NCBI GenBank assembly: GCA_029339195.1
Contig: JAPTJF010000008.1
Location: 62,001 to 126,000, forward strand
Direction: 5' to 3'
DNA length: 64,000 nucleotides
From: Micractinium sp. NFX-FRZ
Taxonomy: Eukaryota > Chlorophyta > Trebouxiophyceae > Chlorellales > Chlorellaceae
Part shown: in pieces, positions 33,816 through 44,340 of the stretch
Layout of the letters: the number at the start of each line of letters is the position of its first letter
Numbering within the stretch: the first letter of the stretch is position 1
The notes under the pieces: model-generated
What the model was told of the DNA's origin: nothing
Database searches by the model: none
The model's input: only the letters and a program-made list of their open reading frames with translations
Translations under genes and position numbers: made by a program

Positions 33816-34980
33816 GACGGATAGATCTGCCGCGGATTTTGAGGAGTGGCAAAGTGGTGGCGGCTGGGCGGCAGGATCCTCAATTGGGCGTCTAGCGCCT
33901 CATAATTGGCGGTACTAATGGCCGCAGGCACACTCTTGTTCGGCACAGCGTGCTGCCACTGCCACAGCGCTCTGGGCGCTGGCGCCCTGAGCCGGCGCGC
34001 TGCATCTGGCCCCTGCCATCCGCGTCCATTTAAGCGGTACATCTGGCCGGGCTCTGTCTTGTGTCCTTGTATGCATCAACTCTCATAGACTGCAGCGGCC
34101 ACTGCATGCAACGGGATGACAGGCTCGGGCAGGGTGTCTCACCCGCCGGCACAACTCATGCCGCTGTTTACATGCCGCAGACGTGTCTTGTAATCGCCAC
34201 CATTGATGTCGAGTCACTCAATAATTTGATCGCTTGACTGTGATTGGGGACAGCGGCAGGCCTAGGTACTCAAAACATCACTAGTGCCGCCGCAGCCGCC
34301 GGACGCCCCTCGGTGAGCTGCGGCGTTTTTCGGTGAGCAGCGGCGGTACCATGTGCGCTCTCAGGAGCTCGGTATTCCTTGCCAACGCCCAGCGGATTGA
34401 GGCTTCGTGTGTGCACAGCCTGTCGGCAAGCCCAGGCCTGCACCTGCTTACACTGCGGCAGCTAGCCTGCAGGGGGCCAGTGTGGGAGGAGGGGCTCATG
34501 CCTACATGCTGTGGCGCCCATCGCGGAGGTTTTCCCATGGATTACTGTAGTGATACAGTAGGATGAGCAGGAGTTTTCATGCCTTGCACAGTGCATACAC
34601 AGGTTCCCAGGCGGTACCTGAGTCGGGTTTGCTCACCCGCCTTCAGAGGGAGCGGCCACCCACAGGCACACATGGTGCCTGCATGCTCGCTTGGCGGGCC
34701 AGGCCATGCCTGACGTGGTGTTCACTCGAATGCTGTTTTTTAGGCGGTCTGGAGATTGCAAGGGCGAGGTGCCATGACGACTCATGTACCAGGTGCTGCC
34801 AGCGTGGCATTGCTCCTTCAAGAGTCGTAAATAGGCCCTCGCCTTCCGCGGCAGGCCATTGAATTTACTTCCAGACCGGTCCCAAGCGCCAGACCAAGGC
34901 ACGAGCGTTCCTTCAAGGAACAAGCGTACCCGATACGACGAAAACGCCCCTGGCAACCCACAGCCTGGGGCGCCCAGGGC
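33816..34980. promoter_or_regulatory. Divergent intergenic region, CAP / membrane protein
   Basis: 1165 bp between two oppositely transcribed starts. No conserved coding sequence, RNA gene or clear promoter element was recognised. Confidence 0.4.
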
Positions 34981-37246
34981 ATGTACCACCAGCACATCGC
35001 GAGTGAACACCAAGCATGCTGCGGCGGCACTGCGGCTGGGGCGCCAGTAGTGGCCGCAGAGTCCGCCGCTGCCGCCGCCGCCGCCGCACACGGCCGGCTG
35101 TGCGTCGACCTGTGCACCCTCACCGCTGTTGCCGCGGCCCAGCTGCTGCTCTGCCTGCACTCCTACCGCTCGGGCGCAGCGCTGCCGCCCAGCAGGGCGC
35201 AGCTGGCAGGAGAGCTGGCGCTGTGGGCGGCGGGGCCTGCAGCGGCTCTGCTCTGCCCAGACGCCTACATGCGGCACAGGTGGGTTGACCAAGGGGTCGC
35301 TCTCCTGCTCCCCGCCAACACACTGTTTCAGCGTTTTGATTTCGAGAAACCGCATTGTAATGGGCACGCATCATGGCTGTATGGTGGCCCGGTGCCGCCC
35401 AGCCCTCTGGCAGTCCAGCAAGCTCCTGCTCAGCAATCTGCCGCCCAGCACATCCCCCTGTCCCCCGCTGCGTGCGCCCCTCCTGCAGGGCGTGGCTCCT
35501 GCCGGCGCTCAGGATCGTGGCCTGCGCCCTGCCCAGCGCCCGATCCTTTGCGGTGAGGCACCTTGGCGCTGCATGCAGCAGCCACAGCGTGGTGGCAGCA
35601 CACCGGGGCGGGGCGCGGGGCGGGCGAGGGCAGCGGCGGCACCACCGGCAGCAGCGGCAGTATTGGCAGCAGCAGCAGTGCAGCTGCAAGATGAGCCAGC
35701 AACTGGGGCAGGGTGTTTTGTGTCTGCCTGCTCCCTCTCCACCACCCCGCCCTTCCATGAGACGCAGCAATGTTTTGCCAGCACATGGGGGGTGGATCTG
35801 GTGTCCGCGGGCTCCCTGTATAAAACAGTAAAGAAACGCGCACCCATCCACCCACCCTCCTTTCTGCAACTATGTTGAGTCTGCCGCCCACCCACCTCTT
35901 ATGCGCCCCCTGCCCCACCCACATGCCCCCTTGACTACAGGCCAGCTCATCTGTCCTGCAGCAGCCACCACGCCAGGGACCCCGCGGACTGGTTGCTGAC
36001 CTGGCACGCCTGCTGCTCGGTGCGCTGTGCATGCTGTGGTGCTGCTGTGGTGCTGCTGCGCCTGCCGCTGCTTTGCCTGGTGGCTGACCTGGCACGCCTG
36101 CTGCTTGGTGCGCAGCGCATGCTGTGGTGCTGCTGTGGCGCCGCTGTGACGGTGCTGTGGAACTGCTGTGGTGCTGCTGTGCTGCTGCGAGGCTGCTGTG
36201 GTGGTGCCGCTGCTGCCGCTGCTCTGAGGCGCTGCCTGCCGCTGCTCTGCAGGGCGGTGCCTGCCTGCCTGCCTGCCCATGTGCAGCTCCACATGTGGAT
36301 GCGGCGCCATGCCTGCACTGTGCTGCCGCTGCGCGCAACACACAGCTCGCCCAGCGCCCCGTGAGGCGCACGCCTCTGCTAAACCCAGCCTCCCCTCCCC
36401 ACCCGCCCACCCGCCCACCTGCCCGCCTACCTGCCTGCCCACCTGCTCGCCCGCCTCCCCTCCCCACCCTCCCTCCTGCAGGCACCGGCGCCCTGCTGCC
36501 GGCACTCCAAGGCCTCTGCATGCTGCTGCCGCCCACAGCGGCGCTCCTCACGGGCGCAGCGCAGCTGCTGCTGGCTCCCGGTGCCTCCGCCGCCTGCCGG
36601 GCGCCCCTGCTGCTGCACCCGCTGTCCCAGCAGCGCCTGGCCGGCGCCGCCGCTGCGCTGGACTTTGCCTCCCTGCCGCTGGGGGTGGCGGTGCTGCCGA
36701 CGGCGGGGCACGCGGCCCCCAGCTTGGATCTCTTGGAAGGTGATCGATCTCAAACTGTGTGTGCATTGATTGTGGTATTGTGGGGATATCAAGATGGTCA
36801 GGCAATCTGCCAGGCCACGAAACCGGCCCCTCATCGCTGCTACATGCTGCCGCTGCTGCTGCTGCTCACAGACTGCCTCCTCACCTCCTTCTGCTTTAAT
36901 TGCAGGCCACGCGCCTCCCGAGGCAGTCTGCCACGCCACCGCCTCTTTCCTGCAAGTTGCTGTGGGCGTGCTGCTGCCGGCCCTGGTTTCGGCAGCGCAC
37001 TGGCGGCCTGCGGCACGGCAGCAGGGCCAGGCGCCCGGCAGCGCACCGCCCAGCGGCGGCAGCAGCTGCAGCGGCGCCCCACGGCGGCAGCTGGTGCAAG
37101 CGGTGGGAGCTGCGGTGGCCAGGAGTGACCGCTGGCTGCACTCCGTCCTGGCAGCCCAGTCCTTTGCCCTGGGGCGCGGCTGGCTCTTTGCCTGGCTCCT
37201 CACCTTTGCCTGGCTGCACTGCAAGCGTGCCGCCGGCCTACCATGA
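34981..37246 (+). CDS. Unrecognised multi-pass membrane protein, 346 aa
   Basis: Five exons: 34981-35279, 35489-35552, 35941-36019, 36482-36739, 36906-37246 (1041 nt, phases agree). I do not recognise the family. Hydrophobic segments are visible at about residues 40-65 (LTAVAAAQLLLCLHSY), 72-95 (LALWAAGPAAALLC), 102-118 (WLLPALRIVACAL), 150-180 (ALLPALQGLCMLLPPTAALL), 255-270 (VAVGVLLPALVSAAHW) and 325-342 (GWLFAWLLTFAWLHC). The loop at about 272-310 is Gln/Pro/Ser-rich. The start at 34981 is the first ATG in the coding frame; the N-terminal 40 residues are Ala-rich. Exon 3 could also begin at the second CAG (35962). A copy of the exon 3 donor end lies 89 bp downstream and could act as an alternative donor. 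Confidence 0.65.
36079..36143 (+). repeat. Exon echo of exon 3 donor end of the membrane-protein gene
   Basis: The real junction (35990-36053, with gctgacctggcacgcctgct then gGTGCGC) is repeated here about 89 bp downstream with few changes. The copy keeps the donor ttg/GTGCGC. A CTGCTGTGG-rich stretch follows both copies. Confidence 0.9.
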
Positions 37247-38035
37247 TGGCCTGCCGTTCTTGAGATGCTACCAATTCAGGCAAGCAACCACATCATTCCT
37301 CTTTTTCCCAAGCCAATCCTAGTGATGGAGCCTCTTTTTCACACACTGCCCCGAGCATGCTCTTCTGTTCGAGAGTCTCCCTGTCACCTGTGATGCATGT
37401 GCTTGATCACAGCCTGAGGCCCACAACCAGGCTGTGCTCTTGTGCCCAACAAGCTCTGTGCTCTTCTTCCGAGTGTGGTCCCATCCTGTCTCTTAATCGT
37501 GCTGCCAGGGCTTCGCCCCACCCATCTCCACCTATCGGGCGGTTCGCCTGTTCCTCGTCTTACATGTTCCAAAACACATTCCATGTGCAGCTGAAGCAAC
37601 ATGGCAACAACAACGATTCGCAAATTGCATTTGAAGATTGAATGTACTGCCTCTCCCATGCACCTTGTGTGTATCTCGCCTGCGCTGCCAACTACTAGCA
37701 GCCTTGGCCCGACACTTGCACCTTAGCTTTATTCAGCCGTGCCCATTGTCTTCACCCATGCTTGTTGCACCCCAGCAGCAAAACAGGCAGCAGCCTCGTG
37801 GCCGGCTGCGCGGCAGCTGAAGCCTGATGTGCCGTGCAGCAGCCGCCTAGTGTGCTGGACAGCGCGTGCTGGTGTGCCGGGCAACGCCTGCTGTGCTGGA
37901 CAGCGCGTGCTGGTGTGCCGGGCAACGCCTGCTGTGCTGGGCAGCGCCTCACGCCCCCCTTCACCCCAGGTGCTGCCGACTGTCGGTGCGGCGCCGCTTG
38001 CTGTAGAGATGAAAGGAGGGAGGACGTCCCCAGCC
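37247..38035. other. Intergenic between convergent genes, with tandem repeats
   Basis: Contains three copies of an approximately 37-bp unit (core gtgtgccgggcaacgcct / gtgctggacagcgcg) at 37850-37945. At 37967-38005 there is an echo of the last exon of the ARM/SAM gene. No gene was recognised. Confidence 0.6.
37967..38005 (-). repeat. Exon echo of the ARM/SAM terminal exon, beyond its stop codon
   Basis: ccaggtgctgccg and gcggcgccgcttgctg are shared with 38041-38080, the last coding exon. The copy lies about 75 bp downstream of the original in the 3' flank rather than in a predicted intron. Confidence 0.85.
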
Positions 38036-41000
38036 TCACGCCAGGTGCTGCCGGCTGTCGATGCGGCGCCGCTTGCTGGGGGGCTGCAGGTCTGACATGG
38101 TGCGGGCCAGGAACTCGTCGTACGCCTGCCAGGGAGACGAAGGGACACAGGGGGTGAGGAGCGTGGGGCAGGCAAGGGCACACCAAGGTGGGCTGCGGGG
38201 AATTCGCGGGCCTGGTAGGGAGGAAGGGCAACAAGAGGTGCAATCAGTGTACCCCTTTTACTCGTTATGACGAACAGCAGCAGCGTGTAGAGGCCCATTT
38301 GAGAAAACGGGGAAAGAAAGGAAAGAAGGATGCCAGCTCAGCGAGGCGACCTCTGGGAAGGAGGCGGCGGCAGCCCTGCCCCCGCCCGTCGGTCCTGTCC
38401 TTCACCTGTAACCCTCACATCTGTGTGCGCTTCAACACGTGTATAAGGGAGCCCTGCACTCCTACCCCAACCCAGCCCTAAGTAAGACCCTAAACCCTCT
38501 GAAGTGGATTCCCAAAAGGAGTGAAAGAGTGTCACCTGAAGAAAGTCTGGGAATGAGGCGGCATCGTCCCTGTCCCCGTCCATCAGCCCCATCAGCGACT
38601 CTGCCAGAGGCACCACCTCCGCCTGCCTGCAGTAGGATCAGTGTGACGTCCAGTCCTTTGTAGACAAACAGGCAAAGTACAGCGTTAAAAACAAAGACCA
38701 TGGTGTCTGTTTGGGCAGCACGGCGTCCAAATAAAGCAGACCGCCTCCGCCTACCTGCAGAAGGCGGCCAGTGCCGGCGGCCACTGTAGCTGCCGGAGGC
38801 CACCCCTCACCCCTCACCCACCTGCCACTCACTACCACACCCACGCATCTGCGCCCCACTCAGACACGCACCTGAAACCACGGTTGCCCAGGTAAGCTGC
38901 CAGCTTGGCCAAACCAACGCTGCTGGTGCGCGGCCCTGCAGGCACCAAGGGTGCGTCCCGCTAGTCACGGCGCATCACTGCAGGCAGGCGCAGGCGGCGA
39001 GCGGCGCAGCCAGGTGCAGCCGCGCAGCACAGGGTGGTAAGACGCGCTTGGCGCTGCGCAGCACAGCGCAGCACAGCACGCCACTGCATGCACACAGCGC
39101 AGCACAGCGCAGCTTGATACGGCACACCACAGGGCGGCACGCACCGCAGCCGTCGATCTCCGAGAACGCTTCGTATGCACGCAGCACGCGCAGCACGCGC
39201 CCCTGCTGCCCCAGCAGCGCCAGCGCTTGGAGGTCGCCATCAGACAGGCGCACGAACTCTGCCCCGCTGACGCCCCTCTCCACAAACCGGGCGGCCTGTG
39301 GGATGCAAACAGGGAAAAGAAGACAAGGCCGGTGACGAAGATGGAAAGCAAGTGAGGAGGGCGCCGAAGCTCAGGCGCACAACGTCTTTTTCCACCGCAC
39401 CTCGCTCCACAAATCCAGCAGCCCTCAAACTGAAATGGTGGGCAAAGCTTTGACAGGCAGGCAGGCGGGCAGACAGGTGTGCAGGCAGGCAGGTGACAGA
39501 GGAGCATGTGCGGGCACACCTGGTGGGATGCACACATGAAGGCACACATGAGGCCGACGGGCGGGGGAGGGGGTGGGGCAGGACCGGCGGAGGGGCAAAC
39601 AGGACCGACCTCCCTCACCTGGGCCTCCCTCCCTCCCCTCCCTCCTGCTTTTCTCCCCCCGGTATCATCCCCATCTCCCCCTCCCCCCCTGCCTGCCTCC
39701 CTCCCTCCCTCCTCGCCTGAATACCCTGCCCCTCCAGCAGCGCCCCCAGCTGCTGCGCCGTGTAGGTCAGCAGCGGGCGGTCGGTGTCGGGCACCTCTCC
39801 CAGGTTCTGTGAGGGTGTGTGGTAGGGATGGGGGTGGGGGTGGGGGCGAGGAGGGCAGAGAGGGGCCATGTGGGTGTGGGGGTGTGGGGAGGAGGCGGGC
39901 AGGCGAAGGGAGAACGCGAGTGCGTGTGGACCCTGAGAGACGTGCACCCAGGCGCACACACAGAAACAGCGCAAGGGTGCCACTCTGGCAAGTTGCAGAG
40001 GCGGTCAGCTAGACGAGACTGGGCGATTCGGGAGAGACCACATCCACATCTGCACGCCTGTCCCTGGACATGTGCACCTGCGATACCATCTTGCGTACAT
40101 GCCTGCAGTGCCATGATTGATGATTATGCCTGCAGTGCCCACCTGCAGTATCTTCTTGGCATCCGCCTTGAGCTCCACCCAGCCCGGCGCCCCCGGCTCC
40201 GCCAGCGCCCGCAGGCGCGGCAGCAGGCCGGGGCAGGCGCGCAGCGCGGCGTGGTGCGCTCGCCGCATGCTAAGAGAGCGCAGCAGGCCGGCCACCTCGA
40301 CCTGAATGGCAGCCATCACTTCTGCCGGACGGCCCCCCGCCAGCGCCGCCGCCGCTGCCGCCGCAGCCGCAGCAATCGCTGATGCCGCCGCCCCGCCCTG
40401 CCCCGCTGGCTGCCCCGCCGATGTTACGTCGGCTTCCACAAATCGTGCCAGCAGCGGCAGCAGGCCCCGTGCCGCCGCCGCGTCCTGCAGCTGCAGCTGC
40501 TGCTGCACGCTGCTGCCGCCGGTGCACAGGCGCGCCGCCACCCTGGCGGCGTGCCAGCCTGCGGCCACGAGGTGCCCGCCGCCTGAGACAGAAGCACCAC
40601 CGAAGGCACCGGCGCTGCTGCTGCCGCTGGGCCAGGCGGCCAGGCGGAGCTCGGGCGCTGTGGCGTCGGCCAGCAGGCGGCGCAGCAGGCCCAGCAGGTC
40701 CATCTGACCAGAGGCACTGCAGGCAGGGGAATGCAAAAGGGGAAACAATTGTGTGTAAGGAAGGAGGGGTGCTGTGGCAAGGGCCAGCATGCGGCGCAGC
40801 AGGTCCATCTGATCAGAGGCGCTGCAAAGGGGAGACAACAGGAGACGAAGTGTGAGCAAGTCCCCCTGCTGCAGCTGCGCCTGAAGGCAAAGGCAGCACA
40901 GGCTGGACGCGCAGGCGAGCACATGCGCAGGTGAGCAAAGCCAAACAAGCACAGCGCTCGCCCCAGGGCAGGCCCAAGCTGCCTGAAGAAGAAGCAACAC

Positions 41001-44000
41001 CACACCAGCAAGTCAGAGAACATGATTGCTCAGTTTTATGAAAGAAGAAACTTTCCGTCAAAAGGCGGGCACTCGCCTCAGGCAGGGCCCCAGCAGCTCC
41101 TCCTGGCACCCCGAGTCTCCCACCAGCTGACTCAGCGCCAGCAGGGCGGCAATCGCCGTGCGCCGCTCCCCCGCCGCCAGCTGCACCCCAACGTGCAGCA
41201 GCTGCACCAGCGGGGCCAGCGTGCCCGCTGCCCTGCGCACCAGCAGGGGAGGTAGGGGAGCAGGCACTGTCGGGTGAGGTGCAGGCATCATGAGTGGGGC
41301 TAGCTCAATGCCGATACATGCATCAGCTGAAGCAGTGGTGCTAGAGCGCCCGTCGCCTGGCAGGCAGGCAGGCAGCTAGCGCGCTGCAGGCAGGCAGGCA
41401 GACAGGCTGCTAGCGGGCAGGCAGCTAGCGGGCGGCAGGCAGGCACACAACAGGCAGCACACAGGTCGGAGCAGGTGGTCGAAAGGCAGCGCCTCACCCT
41501 GCGGCGGCTGCGTACTGCGGCCCGTTGGCCGCATACTTTGCCAGCACCCCTGCTGCCGCCTCCTTGCTCTCCTGCAGCTGCTGCCCCCGCCGCAGGTGCA
41601 GCACGGCCACCAGAGCAGGCAGCAGCGTGCGGCGCCACTCGTCCTGCTGGCCACGCTGCGCGCCAGGTGGGCGCTGGTCCCTGCCGCCGCTGCTGGGTCC
41701 AATGGTGGCGGGAGAGGCGGTTGCTGGGGGGGCATCCGCTGCGATGTCCTGCAAAGGTTGAGAAGGTGTGGCGGGAGGTGGGATCGGCTTGTTCCAGTGC
41801 TGTGCCGCCACATTCGTGGGGTGGGGCCAAAGGTGCGGCTCTGGCTCCCCCTCCCGCTCCCTTCACAAGACCCTCCGCCCCACCCCACCCCCCGCAAGAA
41901 ATCCAGCACACGCGGCGAGAGCCGCTGCAGGCAGTGCATCTCAACGGCTGGGCCCACCTCACTTGCAAAACAGCCTGCAACCTGGTACCTGTTCTAGAGC
42001 CGCTGCCAGGTCCTGCAGCAGACCCACCGCCTGCTCCCGGGGCTCCCACCCCAGCCGCTCATCCTGGAAGGCGGCCGCCAGCTCAGAGGCGCCGCCCGCA
42101 CGCTGCAGGCGCACGCGGTTGCGCCGGTTGTCTGCGGCGGGGGTTGAGCGCACGCAAGAGTGAGGGATGTGGGTGAGGTCAACAGGGTGGGTGGGGGGGC
42201 CAGCAGCCGCCCGTGGGAGGGGTGCTGCAGACCTAGTGAGCACGGAAGCGGCAACCTGATCATCCCCCTGCCGCATCCCCTGCGTGGGTGGCGCCAAGGC
42301 GGGGCCATGCAAAGAGAAGGGGCCCGCAGGCTGAAACTATCCGTGAAATGGAGGGAGCGGGGTCCCCAACATGCCCCGCCCCTGGCGGCCAGCCCAGCAG
42401 CGGCGCAGGCCACCGCTGCAGGCGCGTCCAGTGTTGCACACCGCTGGTACTTCCCCGCCCACCCACCCACCCACGCACCCACCTGTGAGCAGCACCAGCA
42501 GGGCATGCAGCGCTGAGGTGGCACCCAGCTGCCCACATAAGCCACCACACTAACACAACCACCCACAACAGCCTAACCCACCCGCCCACCCACCCACCTG
42601 TGAGCAGCACCAGCAAGGCGTGCAGCGCTGAGGTGGCACCCAGCTGTCCCACGTAAGCCACCACACTAGCACCACCACCCAGCACAGTAATCCACCCAGC
42701 CGCCGCCCACCTGTGAGCAGCACCAGCAGGGCGTGCAGTGCTGAGGTGGCGGCCTCCGCTGCCTCCTCATCCCGAGGAAGCTCACGCATGGCGGGCTGCT
42801 GCCGCCGGGCCGCCTCCAGCAGGTTAAGGATCGCCTCCACCCCGCCAGCCTCCCTGCACAGCAGGCACAGCAGGCAGGGCAGGCAGGGCAGGCAGGGCAG
42901 GCAGGGGCAGGCAGGAGCAGGGGTGGGCGGGTCAGGCTTGGGTGGGGCGCCTGTCGGCACCCAGCTGGCTTCACACAGGCCTCTGATGCACCCTTGGGGC
43001 CATAGGGCAGGAGACGGCTACACCTGCAGTTGGGTCCTGTGCCAGGAGATTGCAACAGTTCTGCAGGCTGGAGTAGGCTTGGCGGGCTGGCGGGCTGGCT
43101 GGGGCTGGCGGCAGGGCTTACCCAAATGAGCTGGTTAGCCGCCGGCTGAAGCCGTCCACATAAGAGAGCACAGCTGAGTTGCTTTAAAGCTCCACTCACC
43201 CAAAAGAACTGGTCAGCCGCCGGCTCCAGCCCGCCATCAGTTCCACCGCCCAGGCTGCATCCCCAGCCAGGGGCCAGTCCCCGGCCTCGGTGGCCTCCCG
43301 CAGCGCGGCAACCACGGCAGCCGGGGCGCGCTCCGCCTCCATCTGCACCCACAAAACAACACATTCAGTGAAAGTCGCGAGGTAGGCGTCGGAGGGCGAG
43401 GCACAACTTCGGAAGCAGGCTGACGGAGTGGGCAGCAAGGCAACCCTCCACAATGAGAGGCAAGTACTCTGCCCTCGCTCGCCGCCCCACATGATCTGTG
43501 CACGGCACTGGCGACGACCGCACACAGCAACCCCACCCTGCTGCCAGTACACCCCGCCCCCATTGACCGCCCCACCCTGCTCGCCGCCTCCCGACACCCC
43601 CCACACCCCCACTCACCGCCTCCCGCACTTGAGGCCGGCTGGCGGCGCCCCTGAAGCAGGCCAGGATCTCCAGCTTGGCATCTGGGCTGACCGCTGTGCT
43701 GGCGGCCTTCAGCAACCCCGCCAGGGCACCCACCAGTCCGCTGTCTGCCACCGCTGCTGCTGCTACGGGCGAGGCGGCCGCCAGGCGGGTAGCCAGCAGA
43801 GCGACGGCCTGCATGGGGTCATGTGTCTCTTGGCGGTTGGGGAGCCGTAGCTGTTGCTGATCAGCCCATGAAACATGCCCCCGATTTGGCGCAGCAGCCT
43901 TTGGTGCGCTCACCGCCGTGCCTTCAAGTGGACAGTGACAATGCAACAGGGGACGGCAGGACAACCACGGCCCGCACCTCGATCGCCTCCTGGGATGGTG

Positions 44001-44340
44001 CAGCGCTGGGATGCACTGCATCTGCCACGGCCTCCAGCAGGTCCGATGAGCACAGCACAGCGGCAGCGGCAGCTGCCGCGCCCTCGCGCCTTGTCACCGC
44101 CGCCGCCGCCATGTGCTCAGCCAGGTGCGACACAACTGCCGCTCGCTCGCCGGCCGCCTTGGATCCCGTCCGGCGCAGCGCGGATGCTGCGGCTGTCAGC
44201 TGAGCAGGCGTGGGTGTCGAGCCGGCGCGCCACTGCCAGCGAGGGCCGCCAATTAGGCCGAACAGCACCATCGGAGCGGTTGCTGGGTCAGCAACGAGTC
44301 GGGTCAATGCACCATGCCCAATGGGCTTCTGCGTGCCCAT
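38036..44340 (-). CDS. ARM-repeat protein with probable SAM domain, 821 aa
   Basis: Fourteen exons: 43978-44340, 43617-43808, 43200-43342, 42711-42853, 41989-42131, 41498-41748, 41077-41232, 40143-40716, 39725-39806, 39401-39423, 39145-39295, 38872-38935, 38536-38626, 38036-38125 (2466 nt). Most of the protein is Ala/Leu-rich helical repeats of armadillo type: GLVGALAGLLKAASTAVS, GGVEAILNLLEAARR, AAGTLAPLVQLLHVGV with TAIAALLALSQLVGD, and RGLLPLLARFVEAD. From about residue 690, FVERGVSGAEFVRLSDGDLQ followed by ALALLGQQGRVLRVLRAYEA fits a SAM domain (F...G..F..L...DL..L...G...+L). The C-terminus ends in a basic patch (SKRRRIDSRQHLA), a possible nuclear signal. Likely a protein-interaction scaffold; function unknown. 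The 41076 donor is GC. The 23-nt exon 10 uses a weak GAG acceptor and is needed for phase; it is the weakest part. Confidence 0.75.
39046..39115 (-). repeat. Degenerate GCAGC/ACAGC array in ARM/SAM intron 11
   Basis: Mixed cagcacagc and cagcgcagc units with GCTGT/GCTGC in transcript sense, between the exons at 39145-39295 and 38872-38935. Confidence 0.85.
39372..39425 (-). repeat. Echo of the ARM/SAM exon 11 acceptor side, overlapping microexon 10
   Basis: Read in transcript sense this segment would encode AAGFVERGAVEKDVVRLS, against AARFVERGVSGAEFVRLS in the real exon at 39145-39295. It also contains the 23-nt microexon 39401-39423 called in another frame, so the microexon may be recruited from an echo. 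Confidence 0.7.
40790..40836 (-). repeat. Exon echo of ARM/SAM exon 8 acceptor
   Basis: gcggcgcagcaggtccatct, then a near-copy of gaccagaggcactgc, matches 40679-40722, the true start of exon 8. Spacing is about 112 bp. The copy keeps a CAG/CGCCTC acceptor. Confidence 0.85.
41318..41362 (-). repeat. Diverged echo of ARM/SAM exon 7 acceptor
   Basis: tgcatcagctgaagcagtgg...gcgcccgtcgcctg resembles the exon 7 start at 41192-41236 (cagcagctgcaccagcgggg...gtgcccgctgccctg), about 126 bp away. Confidence 0.6.
42468..42660 (-). repeat. Two exon echoes of ARM/SAM exon 4 donor end
   Basis: Copies at about 42474-42560 and 42590-42672 repeat cacctgtgagcagcaccagc...gtgcagcgctgaggtggc from the real exon end at 42705-42755. 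The period is about 117 bp. Both keep the GTGGGT decoy donor and extend into shared intron sequence (acgtaagccaccacacta). Confidence 0.95.
43117..43155 (-). repeat. Exon echo of ARM/SAM exon 3 donor end
   Basis: cttacccaaatgagctggtt and agccgccggctgaagcc match the real exon end 43194-43232 (ctcacccaaaagaactggtc, agccgccggctccagcc). The copy has an AG/GTAAGC-like decoy donor about 77 bp downstream of the real one. Confidence 0.85.

Noticed and set aside
42468..42760. Regularly spaced direct repeats resembling a CRISPR-like array
   Set aside because: The units are copies of an exon end plus intron, only three in number, in a eukaryotic gene. There are no short palindromic repeats and no cas genes.
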